This document shows, in pieces, positions 1-7,619 of a stretch of DNA of 11,451 nt. The notes beneath the pieces are model-generated. The model worked only from the letters and a program-made list of their open reading frames with translations. It made no database searches and was not told the DNA's origin. The stretch's first letter is position 1; the number at the start of each line of letters is the position of its first letter. The stretch covers positions 1-11,451 of the forward strand of contig MFCJ01000149.1 in NCBI GenBank assembly GCA_001775255.1, read 5' to 3'. The position numbers and the translations under genes are program-made. This DNA is from Candidatus Dadabacteria bacterium RIFCSPHIGHO2_12_FULL_53_21 (lineage in GTDB: Bacteria > Desulfobacterota_D > UBA1144 > Nemesobacterales > UBA2774).

Positions 1-363
1 ATACGAATATTCCTGATCGTGCTGCTTGTATATATCATTCCGGCGGCGCTATATTCCTCGGCCGACGTCCCCCCCGCCGAGAAACCCGAAGTCGAATACC
101 TGCTCGGGCTCGTGAAGACTTCAGCCTGCAAATTCGAAAGGAACGGCAAGCTTTATGACGGCCAAAAGGCGTATGAGCATATCGAAAGGAAATACGAACA
201 CTTCCAGGACGAGATTACCTCGACGGAAACGTTCATCGAATACGCCGCTACGAAGAGCATGATAAGCGGCAAATACTATCTCATCATATGCGCCGGAAGG
301 GAACCCGAAAATACCGGGGACTGGCTGCTTAAGGAGCTCCGGAATTACAGGGAAAGCCGCTGA
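1..363 (+). CDS. DUF5329-like small secreted protein, 5' end cut off by the window
   Basis: The reading frame is open from base 1 to a TGA at 361-363. The first visible codons encode a hydrophobic stretch (IRIFLIVLLVYIIPAALYSS), which looks like the core of a signal peptide, so the true start lies just left of the window. A GTG at 19 is in frame but would cut into this signal and is unlikely. The mature part of about 95 residues has the pattern I associate with DUF5329: an N-terminal E-x-x-x-LLGLV segment, then a CKFERNG-x-x-YD box, an AYEHIERKYE helix, a TFIEYAATKS-x-x-SGK-x-Y box and a C-terminal WLLKELRNYR helix. The two cysteines (in SACKF and IICAG) could form a disulfide outside the cytoplasm. 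Function is unknown for the family. The family call is from memory of its pattern and was not searched. Confidence 0.72.
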   Translation: MRIFLIVLLVYIIPAALYSSADVPPAEKPEVEYLLGLVKTSACKFERNGKLYDGQKAYEHIERKYEHFQDEITSTETFIEYAATKSMISGKYYLIICAGREPENTGDWLLKELRNYRESR

Positions 364-430
364 ATCACTTTTCCGGAAGCCGCCTTTAACCCTAAACGAC
401 CTGTAATCACTGAACTTTCCCTGATTTTTT
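348..430 (+). terminator. possible terminator with a wide loop
   Basis: CAGGGAAAG (348-356) and CTTTCCCTG (415-423) form a perfect 9-bp inverted repeat, followed by A and six Ts (425-430). The left arm lies inside the last codons of the upstream gene. The 58-nt loop is far larger than in a normal intrinsic terminator, though it contains a small TTCCGGAA palindrome. The T-run also abuts the promoter of the next gene. It is either a weak terminator for the first gene or a chance pairing. Confidence 0.3.
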
Positions 431-456
431 GTAAAACCCGTCCGCTCAATTAGAAT
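429..456 (+). promoter_or_regulatory. sigma70-like promoter for the RNB nuclease gene
   Basis: TTGTAA (429-434) and TAGAAT (451-456) are separated by 16 nt. The -10 box ends 9 nt before the ATG at 466, so transcription would begin within about 3 nt of the start codon. The in-frame TAG at 451-453 excludes any upstream start, and there is no Shine-Dalgarno sequence. This suggests a leaderless or nearly leaderless mRNA. Confidence 0.5.
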
Positions 457-465
457 ACTACCTCC

Positions 466-2475
466 ATGACCAGATCAAGATTCCCATCGCCGCACGAAGT
501 CGTACTGTTCAGAAAACGGAAGGAGCCGTCGCTGGGCATTTTCATCCGCGCGCTCGGGGATAAGCTGACCCTGTTCTCGGAAGAGGGCAGGGAGGCGGAC
601 ATAGACCCGGACAAGGTCGCTTTCATAAGCGGCTTGAAGATCGAAGGGGAATTCACGGCTTCGGAAAAAAAGCTCAAGCTCAGGGATCTGAGGAGAGACC
701 TCGACGAAGAGAAACAGGGTATAGACCTCGTGACGATATGGGAGTGCTACGAAGGCAGCGGGGACGAGGTGCCGTTCGACGAGCTGCTGTCGCTCTATTT
801 CGGGGAAAGGGGCGTCTCCGACAGGGAGAGGCTCGCCCTCTTCTGGGCCGTGGATAAGGACGATATTTATTTCAGGAGGGGAGAGGAGGGCTATACCCCG
901 AGGACCGAGGAAGAGGCCGGGGAAATAATCAAGAAGAAGGAAACCGAGGAAAAAAAGAAGGAGGAACTCGAAAAGGCCCTTTACTGGGCTAAAGGGGTGC
1001 TCCTGGGGAATCCCCCGGTGAACGGGGCCTCGAATGAGGTTTCCGGCTACGTCGACCTTCTCAGGGGATACATAACCTACCTCGATAAATTCAGCCGGTC
1101 TCCGGAAGCCAAATCGTTCTTGTCGGAGATAGGCATAAGGGACGTCGAAGGCGCTCTCGAGTTTCTGATAAAAGCCGGGGTGTGGCAGGAAGACGAAGAC
1201 CCAATATTAAAAAGGTTCTCGATAAGGGACGACTTCCCTGAAGGCGTGGAAATAGAATCCGACAGGTTGATTAGCGATGGCCTCCCCGGAGAAGGCTTCG
1301 AGGATTTAACGGGGCTCGATATATTCTCGATAGACGACGAAAACACGGAAGACATAGACGACGCATTATCGGTAAGGGAGACAGCCGACGGTACGGAGGT
1401 GGGTATACATATTTCGAACGTCGCCGCGCTCGTGCCCAAATGGAGCGACGCCGACGAGGAGGCCGGGCGGCGCGGGGAAACCATATACCTCCCTGAAAAG
1501 CGCATACACATGTTCCCGCTCAGGCTCGTAAAGGAGAGGCTCAGCCTTGTTGAGAGGACCGAGCGTCTTTCCCTGTCGCTCTTCGTAACGTTCGACGGAG
1601 AGAACAACATAAAAAGCCAGAGGTTCACGAACTCCATTATCAGGGTCAGGAAGAACATGAGCTACGCCGGGGGCAGCGAGTTCTTTCAAAATGACCCCGG
1701 CGGTATCAGGATGAGAGAGATAGCGCTCAGGCTCAGGAACAGGAGGCTCGAAGCGGGCGCCCTCATAGTCCAGCTCCCGCAGCTTAAAATCAGGATAAAC
1801 GGCGAAGGGCGTATCAAAGTTGAGAAGAACTACATGAACTCCGTAGCCCACGTCGTAGTGGCCGAGATGATGATACTCATGAACAGGATGTCAGGCAGGT
1901 TCCTCAGGGAGAACAAGATCCCGTGCATCTACCGCTCGCAGCCCGAGCCCGTACCCGACGACGTGAGGACGCTCGACGAGACCGCCCCCCTTTACCCCGT
2001 GCGCGTGGTGAAGTTCCTGAGGGCCCCCAGGGTAGGGCTCAGCCCCGAGCCGCACATGTCACTCGGCATAGACGTCTACACGCAGGTCACCTCTCCCATC
2101 AGGAGGTATACCGACATTATTATGCAGAGGCAGATAGTGTCCGAGCTCCTCTACGGGGAGGCCGCGTACTCGGAGGAGGAGATCGAGAACCTCTATCCCC
2201 GCATAGAAGTCGGCATTCGCGACAAGAAAACCATAGAGAGGCAGAGGGAGAGATACTGGCTGTACAAGCACCTCAGGTCTCTCGAAGGGGGGGAGATCGA
2301 GGGGATCATAAGCTCTGTCACCGACAAGAGGGCGAGCGCGTACCTTCCCGACTACCTCTTTGAAACACCGGTCAGCCTGGGCTCGGATAAGGTCCCGGAG
2401 GAGGGCGCGAGAATCAGGCTCCGCGTGAGAAAAGTCGACCCATTAAGAAAATTATTATCATTGGCTACAGTCTGA
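466..2475 (+). CDS. RNB-domain (RNase II/RNase R family) 3'-5' exoribonuclease
   Basis: This 669-residue protein is a cytoplasmic hydrolytic exoribonuclease expected to degrade RNA from the 3' end, releasing nucleoside monophosphates. The RNB catalytic domain spans about residues 280-560. Its metal-binding acidic motif is intact (SIDDENTEDIDDAL, with D290, D296, D298 and D299 matching the four conserved aspartates). The second signature TSPIRRYTDIIMQRQ lies at 541-555. The C-terminus (about 608-669) fits an S1-like OB fold. The N-terminus (about 10-55) is a small beta domain rather than a clear double cold-shock domain. It is followed by a helical region with a Lys/Glu-rich stretch at 145-171 that may be a coiled coil. 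This layout resembles the cyanobacterial/plastid-type RNase II/R proteins more than E. coli RNase II or R, so no symbol is given. The start is fixed by an in-frame TAG at 451-453. It is convergent with the next gene, with 37 nt between the stops and no convincing terminator. Confidence 0.93.
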   Translation: MTRSRFPSPHEVVLFRKRKEPSLGIFIRALGDKLTLFSEEGREADIDPDKVAFISGLKIEGEFTASEKKLKLRDLRRDLDEEKQGIDLVTIWECYEGSGDEVPFDELLSLYFGERGVSDRERLALFWAVDKDDIYFRRGEEGYTPRTEEEAGEIIKKKETEEKKKEELEKALYWAKGVLLGNPPVNGASNEVSGYVDLLRGYITYLDKFSRSPEAKSFLSEIGIRDVEGALEFLIKAGVWQEDEDPILKRFSIRDDFPEGVEIESDRLISDGLPGEGFEDLTGLDIFSIDDENTEDIDDALSVRETADGTEVGIHISNVAALVPKWSDADEEAGRRGETIYLPEKRIHMFPLRLVKERLSLVERTERLSLSLFVTFDGENNIKSQRFTNSIIRVRKNMSYAGGSEFFQNDPGGIRMREIALRLRNRRLEAGALIVQLPQLKIRINGEGRIKVEKNYMNSVAHVVVAEMMILMNRMSGRFLRENKIPCIYRSQPEPVPDDVRTLDETAPLYPVRVVKFLRAPRVGLSPEPHMSLGIDVYTQVTSPIRRYTDIIMQRQIVSELLYGEAAYSEEEIENLYPRIEVGIRDKKTIERQRERYWLYKHLRSLEGGEIEGIISSVTDKRASAYLPDYLFETPVSLGSDKVPEEGARIRLRVRKVDPLRKLLSLATV

Positions 2476-2512
2476 TAGCATATATATCTAAAGTTATGCA
2501 TTATACGTAATC

Positions 2513-3946
2513 TCAGGTCTGATCCGGGCTGTTCGCGGCCTTTTTCCTGGATTTTAGCGCTTCTAATATCTCTTCCACGCTCGTGAACTTTACCCTGGGT
2601 CTCCCCGAGGCCTTCCCCCTCTCGATCTCGATGTGATCGATCCCGAGCCAGTCCTCGTAAGTCACGTAGTCGGGCTGCGCGCCGGATACGAGCCTGAGCA
2701 CGCTGTCCGGGTCCGGCTCGGGCGGCTCGATCACAGCGCCGCTCCTTACGTCCTCGATTATGCACCCGACAGTCTCGCCCGCGTCCTGCTTGTTCGTTCC
2801 TATTACGCCCGTAGGCCCCCTCTTTATCCATCCGGCCGCGTATAGGCCCTTCATGTGTCCGCCCGTCCCCGGGTCCGTGACACGCCCTTTCTCGTTCTCG
2901 ATCACCCCCCATTTCTCGTGGAACGGCACGCCCGGCAGCGGGACCCCCTGATACCCTATAGACCTGAACACGATGCCCGCCTCGAGCTCCTCGAACTCTC
3001 CGGTGGGACGGGAGCGTACGCTTCCGTCTTCGGCCCTGTAGAGCTCGTTTTTGGCGAGCTTCAGCGCGGCTACATGGCCCCCGGCGTCCCCTATGATCTC
3101 GACCGGGGAAACGAGGAACCTGATGTGGAGCCTTTTATTCTTAGTGTGGTGCCTGGGGTCGGAATACGACCTCAGTATCTCGATCTTGTTGATCGCCGTC
3201 TGGTCCTTATTCGTCTCTACAGCCTCGATTATAAACTCGTCGTACCCGACTTCGTGGGGGAGTGTCACAGGGTGTGCGCCCGTGAGCTTCCCGAGCTCCC
3301 TGACTTCCGGATTGGTGAACGCGGCCTGGAGCGGGCCCCTCCTCCCGAGCAGGTACACGTCACGGACGCGGCTCTTGCCCAGCGCTTCGAGGGCGTAGTC
3401 GGCGATGTCGGTTTTTCTTAACTCGTCGACGGTGCGGCAGAGTATCCTGGCGACGTCGATTGCGACGTTGCCCACCCCTATGACGGCGGCCTTTTCCCCG
3501 GACAGGTCGAATTTCATATGCCTGTAATCGGGGTGTCCGTTGTACCAGGCGACGAACTCGGTTGCCGTGTGGTTCCCCTTGAGGTCCTCGCCGGGGATTC
3601 CGAGCTTCCTGTCCGTCTGAGCGCCCGTGGCGAAAATGACGACGTGGTAGTGCCTCTTCAAGTCCTCGAGCGTAATGTGCCTGCCGAATTCCACGAGTCC
3701 GAAAAACCTGAACCTCGGGCTGGAAGCGATCTTGTCGTACACCTTCGTAACCGACTTTATCTTCTGGTGGTCGGGCGCCACGCCCGATCTCACGAGTCCG
3801 TGAGGCGTCGGGAGCCTGTCGAACATATCCGCCTCGAATTCGAAATCCGTCTGCTTGAGAAGGTGCTCGGCCGTATAGAACCCGGCCGGTCCCGACCCGA
3901 TAATCGCCGCCCTTATTATCCTCTTTCCTTTATTACGCGTTTCCAT
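2513..3946 (-). CDS. fprA: FprA-type ferredoxin/adrenodoxin-NADP(+) reductase
   Basis: This 477-residue FAD flavoprotein is expected to move electrons between NADP(H) and a small iron-sulfur protein in the cytoplasm. The FAD-binding Rossmann motif is at the N-terminus (IGSGPAGFYTAEHLL, residues 16-30), followed by the family stretch PTPHGLVRSGVAPDHQKIK (46-64). The NADP-binding motif GVGNVAIDVARIL is at 157-169, with GRRGP at 201-205. The C-terminal signature AGWIKRGPTGVIGTNKQDA (371-389) and the tail with IERGKASGRPRVKF (441-454) are characteristic of the mycobacterial FprA/adrenodoxin reductase group, and the length matches. The ATG is preceded by AAGGA (3955-3959), 8 nt away, a good Shine-Dalgarno site. 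No ferredoxin gene lies in the window, so the partner is unknown. Reaction direction (reducing ferredoxin or making NADPH) cannot be told from sequence. It is transcribed divergently from ptsP. A glutamate synthase small-subunit-like protein is the main alternative and fits the C-terminus less well. Confidence 0.92.
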   Translation of the reverse strand: METRNKGKRIIRAAIIGSGPAGFYTAEHLLKQTDFEFEADMFDRLPTPHGLVRSGVAPDHQKIKSVTKVYDKIASSPRFRFFGLVEFGRHITLEDLKRHYHVVIFATGAQTDRKLGIPGEDLKGNHTATEFVAWYNGHPDYRHMKFDLSGEKAAVIGVGNVAIDVARILCRTVDELRKTDIADYALEALGKSRVRDVYLLGRRGPLQAAFTNPEVRELGKLTGAHPVTLPHEVGYDEFIIEAVETNKDQTAINKIEILRSYSDPRHHTKNKRLHIRFLVSPVEIIGDAGGHVAALKLAKNELYRAEDGSVRSRPTGEFEELEAGIVFRSIGYQGVPLPGVPFHEKWGVIENEKGRVTDPGTGGHMKGLYAAGWIKRGPTGVIGTNKQDAGETVGCIIEDVRSGAVIEPPEPDPDSVLRLVSGAQPDYVTYEDWLGIDHIEIERGKASGRPRVKFTSVEEILEALKSRKKAANSPDQT

Positions 3947-3970
3947 TATCCGCTTCCTTTCGTCCTTTGG

Positions 3971-4008
3971 CCCGGTCCCGTTATTCGAGTTTTCGCCCCG
4001 GTCCCGTT
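3971..4008. repeat. 12-bp direct repeat in the fprA leader
   Basis: CCCGGTCCCGTT occurs at 3971-3982 and again at 3997-4008, a 26-bp period. On the minus strand this reads AACGGGACCGGG twice, between the likely fprA promoter and its ribosome-binding site. It could be a paired binding site or a remnant duplication. Only two copies are seen. Confidence 0.5.
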
Positions 4009-4014
4009 TACTTA

Positions 4015-4042
4015 TTGACCCGTTCGTAATCGGAATTATATT
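4015..4042 (+). promoter_or_regulatory. candidate sigma70-like promoter for ptsP
   Basis: TTGACC (4015-4020) and TATATT (4037-4042) each match the sigma70 consensus at five of six positions, with 16 nt between them. The predicted start near 4049 would give ptsP a leader of about 240 nt. Closer -10-like hexamers (TATACT at 4215-4220, TTTAAT at 4265-4270) exist but lack a good -35 partner. Confidence 0.45.
4035..4040 (-). promoter_or_regulatory. candidate -10 box for fprA
   Basis: Read on the minus strand, this is a perfect TATAAT. It lies 88 nt upstream of the fprA start and overlaps the -10 region of the opposing ptsP promoter. No good -35 hexamer is found 16-18 nt away. A similar CATAAT lies 19 nt further upstream at 4054-4059, within a near-repeat of the TATAATTCCG sequence. 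Confidence 0.35.
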
Positions 4043-4141
4043 TTTATTCGGGAATTATGCATCCGGGTTTTTAACGAGTATTATAAATCAGGCGATAAAT
4101 ATACCAAAAAATCCCGCCCGGTGTATTTATTAAGAAAAATA

Positions 4142-4267
4142 ATGCGTCCGAACCGGAGATGCTTGTGTCGGGCGCTTCCGGTATCGTGCTGAAACCGCAG
4201 GGTCCGGTGTAAAATATACTCGGAACAGGCCGTATGCCCAGTAGAAAACGCCCTGTCCGCGTATTTT
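4142..4267 (+). promoter_or_regulatory. potentially structured leader upstream of ptsP
   Basis: Several elements lie in a row. A short frame of 16 codons runs from ATG 4142 to TGA 4192 without a good ribosome-binding site. ACCGGA (4152-4157) can pair with TCCGGT at 4177-4182 or, alternatively, with a second TCCGGT at 4203-4208. A second hairpin is formed by 4221-4229 with 4252-4259 (eight base pairs, one bulged A) and is followed by TTTT at 4264-4267. Mutually exclusive pairings followed by a weak terminator-like hairpin resemble an attenuator. No known riboswitch consensus is recognised. The pairings are short and could be chance. Apart from the opposing promoters and the repeat, I see no gene in 3947-4290. 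Confidence 0.25.
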
Positions 4268-4290
4268 AATGTCCGGGCCGGGAATAATTC

Positions 4291-6594
4291 ATGATTACCA
4301 AGAAAACAGTAGACAGAGCCGACTTTCATCTGAAGATTGTCCAGGAAATAAGCGACCTGGTCAATAAATCCACGGGCCTCAACACCATTCTGAAAAAGGT
4401 CGTGAACAAGATCGCGGGCTCGCTCCACTTCGACGTGGTCTCGGTCTACCTGTGGGACAAGGATAAGAACGTGCTCAGGCTCCGCTCTACGAAGGGGCTT
4501 CACGTCGACCCGCTCAGAACACCGATCACGCTCAGCCCCGACGAGGGTCTTACGGGGCTCGTGTTCGAGAGCTCGAGAGCTATAACCGTAATGCCCGCGT
4601 CCGAGCACCCGAAGTACAGGTATTTTCCCGAGATCGGGGAAGAGGAATACGAGAGCTACATAGGCGTCCCGATAATCCTCCAGAACAGGTGCATCGGCGT
4701 CCTCGTCGGCCAGACCAGGGACAAGAGGCTGATCAACCCGGCGGAGGAGACGCTATTTCAGATAATCGCTTCGAGGCTGGCAGGGCTCCTCGAAGTAGCC
4801 GACAGGCTCGAGCGCCTGAAGACCCCTTCGATCGTCAAGCACAAGACGAGGACATATCAGGGGAAGGGGGTCTCGACCGGCGTCGCCATAGGCAACGTAT
4901 TCATATTCAGGGGGCTCTTCCAGCAGATAAGCTCCGACGAGCTCACGCCTGCGAGCCCCAAGGTAGAAAAAGGGAGGCTTAAAACGGCGCTCAGGGAAGT
5001 GGAGGAAGACCTCCGCGACCTCATCAAGACGCTCGATTCCGAGGCCCTCCTGTCCAAGGCCGAAATTGACATATTCAGGGCCCACCTCATGATACTCGAA
5101 GGGTCCACGCTCAGGAACACCATATCGCAGAAGCTCAAGGAAAAGAATATCCCCGCCGAGCTCGCGGTCATCGAAGGCATCGAATCCATAGCGCAGCAGT
5201 TCGAAGAGCTGAGCGATAAATACCTTAGGGAAAAGGCGCAGGACTTCCGCGACATAGGCGAGAGGATATTGCAGGACCTCGTCAAGTTGAAGAAGGGCAG
5301 GAGCGTCGCGGCAGAGCCCCGCGAGGGCTCAGTCCTCGTCGCATACGAAATAGGGCCTTCCTTCATATCGATGCTCTTCAGGAACAAGGTGTCCGGGGTC
5401 GTGATAGAGAGGGGGGGCGAGACCTCCCACGCCGTCATTATCGCGAAGTCCCTGGGCATACCCGCCGTTGTGGGAATAGACAACATATGCAGCCTGCTGA
5501 AATCGGGGGAGAGGGTAATAGTCGACGGCAAGACCGGGTTTATATTCTCCAACCCCGACGAGAGCCTCATCGCCGAGTACCAGAACACGTACATCAAGCT
5601 CATGAAGGTGAGGGAGGTAATAGAAGAGGCCGGGAAAGAGAGTATCGACCACAACGGGCTCGGCGTGAAGATAACGGCAAATATAGGTTTCCCTATAGAC
5701 GTACAGCTCGCCAAGCATTACGGCATAAATGACGTAGGCCTCTTCCGCACGGAATTCGCATTCACCCAGTACACCAAGTGGCCCGGGATAAAGGAGCAGG
5801 TGAAGATTTACACCGACCTCGCGAGGGAGTTCGAAGGGTACGTCACCGTCCGCACGCTCGACATAGGGGCCGACAAGCTCCTTCCCTACTTCGAGTTCCC
5901 GAAGGAAGACAACCCGCTTCTCGGGCTCCGGGCGATAAGGTTCTCTATGGAGTACCTGGACCTCTTCAAGAACCAGATACGGTCGATACTGCTCACGCTG
6001 AAGAAGGGATACCGCTTCAGGATACTCCTCCCGATGATAACGAACCTCTGGGAGGTGGAGACGGCGAAGGAGATAATAGAGCAGATGGCTGCCGAAACGG
6101 GACTGCCTTCAAATGAAATACCGCCGCTCGGAATAATGCTCGAAGTCCCCGCGATCCTCTACCAGCTCGACGACTACAAGGACATGATCGATTTCATTTC
6201 CGTAGGCACGAACGACCTCATTCAGTACATACTCGCCGTCGACAGGAACTCTAACGTGGTGGGGCACCTTTACTCGGGCTTCCACCCCGCGGTGCTGCGC
6301 GTCCTCGACGACATATACTACAAAACCAGATATTCGGGCATGGACGTATCGGTGTGCGGCGAGCTCGCCGGGACCCCCTCGGGGGCGCTCAGTCTTATAG
6401 CCCTCGGATACAGGCATCTGAGCATTTCGCCGTCGCACGTCCCCTACATCAGATACCTATGCAAGAAGCTCGATAAATACATGCTCGGCACCGTGAGGCG
6501 CGACATCCTGAACATAAAGAAAAAGTCGGATATCGAGAGGTACCTGATCGAGGCCCTCGAGACAGTTGACCCGGCGCTTTTAGAGATCGAATAA
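4291..6594 (+). CDS. ptsP: PtsP, nitrogen-type PTS enzyme I (GAF-linked PEP-protein phosphotransferase)
   Basis: This 767-residue cytoplasmic enzyme autophosphorylates from phosphoenolpyruvate and passes the phosphate to an HPr/NPr carrier, usually for regulation rather than sugar uptake. A GAF sensor domain (about residues 15-170) precedes the enzyme I module. The module has an HPr-binding helical domain (about 190-340), a mobile phosphohistidine domain with GGETSHAVIIAKSLGIPAVVG (375-395, active His380) and a PEP-binding barrel. In the barrel, GLFRTEF (483-489, Arg486), TLDIGADK (522-529), GIMLEVP (614-620), SVGTNDLIQY (637-646) and VCGELAGTP (688-696, active Cys689) are all present, so the enzyme looks intact. 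The family usually has an arginine or small residue where GGETSH has Glu377. An in-frame TAA at 4285-4287 fixes the start. The only Shine-Dalgarno-like sequence is a weak GGG at 4280-4282. No HPr or EIIA gene is nearby. Length matches known PtsP proteins (about 750 residues). Confidence 0.95.
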   Translation: MITKKTVDRADFHLKIVQEISDLVNKSTGLNTILKKVVNKIAGSLHFDVVSVYLWDKDKNVLRLRSTKGLHVDPLRTPITLSPDEGLTGLVFESSRAITVMPASEHPKYRYFPEIGEEEYESYIGVPIILQNRCIGVLVGQTRDKRLINPAEETLFQIIASRLAGLLEVADRLERLKTPSIVKHKTRTYQGKGVSTGVAIGNVFIFRGLFQQISSDELTPASPKVEKGRLKTALREVEEDLRDLIKTLDSEALLSKAEIDIFRAHLMILEGSTLRNTISQKLKEKNIPAELAVIEGIESIAQQFEELSDKYLREKAQDFRDIGERILQDLVKLKKGRSVAAEPREGSVLVAYEIGPSFISMLFRNKVSGVVIERGGETSHAVIIAKSLGIPAVVGIDNICSLLKSGERVIVDGKTGFIFSNPDESLIAEYQNTYIKLMKVREVIEEAGKESIDHNGLGVKITANIGFPIDVQLAKHYGINDVGLFRTEFAFTQYTKWPGIKEQVKIYTDLAREFEGYVTVRTLDIGADKLLPYFEFPKEDNPLLGLRAIRFSMEYLDLFKNQIRSILLTLKKGYRFRILLPMITNLWEVETAKEIIEQMAAETGLPSNEIPPLGIMLEVPAILYQLDDYKDMIDFISVGTNDLIQYILAVDRNSNVVGHLYSGFHPAVLRVLDDIYYKTRYSGMDVSVCGELAGTPSGALSLIALGYRHLSISPSHVPYIRYLCKKLDKYMLGTVRRDILNIKKKSDIERYLIEALETVDPALLEIE

Positions 6595-6616
6595 ACCGGC
6601 TCTCCGGCATTGCCGC

Positions 6617-6644
6617 TTTCAATTTCCGTTTACTAAGGTATTTT
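6617..6644 (+). promoter_or_regulatory. weak promoter candidate for the M50 protease gene
   Basis: TTTCAA (6617-6622) and TATTTT (6639-6644) are 16 nt apart, and both are poor matches to consensus. The -10-like box ends 11 nt before the ATG at 6656. Support comes mainly from the same arrangement at other Shine-Dalgarno-less starts in this window. The gene could instead be read through from ptsP, 61 nt upstream. Confidence 0.25.
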
Positions 6645-6655
6645 TTACACCCTAA

Positions 6656-7561
6656 ATGAAAGTCGGAAAGATACACATAGTACTCTTCGTACTCACCGTA
6701 TTCACCACGTTCGCGACGGGGCTTTCGTTCGGCGGCACCGTTCTGAGCGCGCTCGCGTTCTCGGGCGCTCTCTTGTTCATACTCGGCTCTCACGAGATGG
6801 GGCATTATTTTTACGGAAGGAAATACGGGGTCGATATAACGCCCCCGTACTTTATCCCCGCGCCGCCCATAATCTCGCCCATAGGCACGTTCGGCGCGTT
6901 CATAAAGATCAAGTCCCCGATCTCGACCCGGAAAGCCCTTTTCGATATAGGAATAGCGGGCCCGCTCGCGGGCATATTAGCCAGCGTCCCGGTCCTCATC
7001 ATAGGCATCAAGCTCTCGACTATAGTGGACATCGCCGGCAGTGCCGGGGAGCAGGGGCTCACGCTCGGGTCGCCCCTCATATTCTCATTCTTCTCGGGGA
7101 TATTCATCGGGAAGATACCCGAAGGGAAGGACCTCTTCCTCCACCCGGTCGCATTCGCCGGCTGGGTCGGGCTTTTCGTAACCGCACTTAACCTCATACC
7201 TTCAGGTCAGCTCGACGGAGGGCACATCGTGTATTCCCTGTTTTCGAAGAAGACGCACAGAATCGTCTCCATCGCCATGATTGCACTCCTGATAATATTC
7301 GGCATAGGGACCGAACCCCTGTTCCTCCTCTCTCAGAGGCTCACGGGGAGCAGCGCGGGCGAACTCTTGAGCCGCCTGCCCGAATTCGAAGGCTGGCCCG
7401 GCTGGATACTGTGGGCCGTCCTGCTCACGTTCATGGGGACGAAGCACCCGCCCACCATACACGACGAGGGAGAGCTCGACACGGGGAGGAAACTCCTCGG
7501 ATTCATTGCGCTTTTAATATTTATCGGATGCATTTCACCCGTGCCGATAAAGCTCGCCTAG
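6656..7561 (+). CDS. site-2 protease family (M50) membrane zinc metalloprotease
   Basis: This 301-residue polytopic membrane protein carries both halves of the M50 active site. HEMGH (46-50) supplies two zinc-binding histidines and the catalytic Glu47. NLIPSGQLDGGH (179-190) supplies the third ligand, Asp187. The YFIPAPP segment (55-61) followed by GTFGAFIKIKSPI resembles the PDZ-less EGY1/cyanobacterial-type S2P proteins. No PDZ domain is present, unlike RseP. Hydrophobic segments are visible around 7-45, 95-118, 138-152, 163-182, 203-220, 250-262 and 280-297. Such enzymes cut transmembrane segments of regulators or remnant signal peptides, but the substrate here is unknown. An in-frame TAA directly precedes the ATG, so the start is fixed. 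There is no Shine-Dalgarno sequence within useful distance (AAGG at 6635-6638 is 17 nt away). It lies 61 nt after ptsP on the same strand, and no functional link is evident. Confidence 0.9.
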   Translation: MKVGKIHIVLFVLTVFTTFATGLSFGGTVLSALAFSGALLFILGSHEMGHYFYGRKYGVDITPPYFIPAPPIISPIGTFGAFIKIKSPISTRKALFDIGIAGPLAGILASVPVLIIGIKLSTIVDIAGSAGEQGLTLGSPLIFSFFSGIFIGKIPEGKDLFLHPVAFAGWVGLFVTALNLIPSGQLDGGHIVYSLFSKKTHRIVSIAMIALLIIFGIGTEPLFLLSQRLTGSSAGELLSRLPEFEGWPGWILWAVLLTFMGTKHPPTIHDEGELDTGRKLLGFIALLIFIGCISPVPIKLA

Positions 7562-7619
7562 ACCATGCACCGGCATGTCCGGGTCCTGCCGCGGCGAGGG
7601 AAGGGAAGGGCGTATTTAC

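Noticed and set aside
2498..2511. GCATTATACGTAAT, nearly identical to GCATTATGCGTAAT at 10367-10380
   Set aside because: A 13-of-14 match between two sites in 11 kb is expected by chance. One copy overlaps a start codon and there are no further copies.
3518..4018. Plus-strand frame of 166 codons opposite the fprA N-terminus
   Set aside because: It is antisense to the well-supported FAD-binding domain of the reductase and is only a shadow frame.
4081..4608. Minus-strand frame of 175 codons spanning the fprA-ptsP spacer and the ptsP start
   Set aside because: Most of it overlaps the ptsP GAF domain in antisense. There is no ribosome-binding site and no recognisable protein pattern.
4857..5714. 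Long minus-strand frame opposite ptsP (285 codons)
   Set aside because: It is a low-complexity Ser-rich translation, antisense to conserved enzyme I motifs. It is a shadow.
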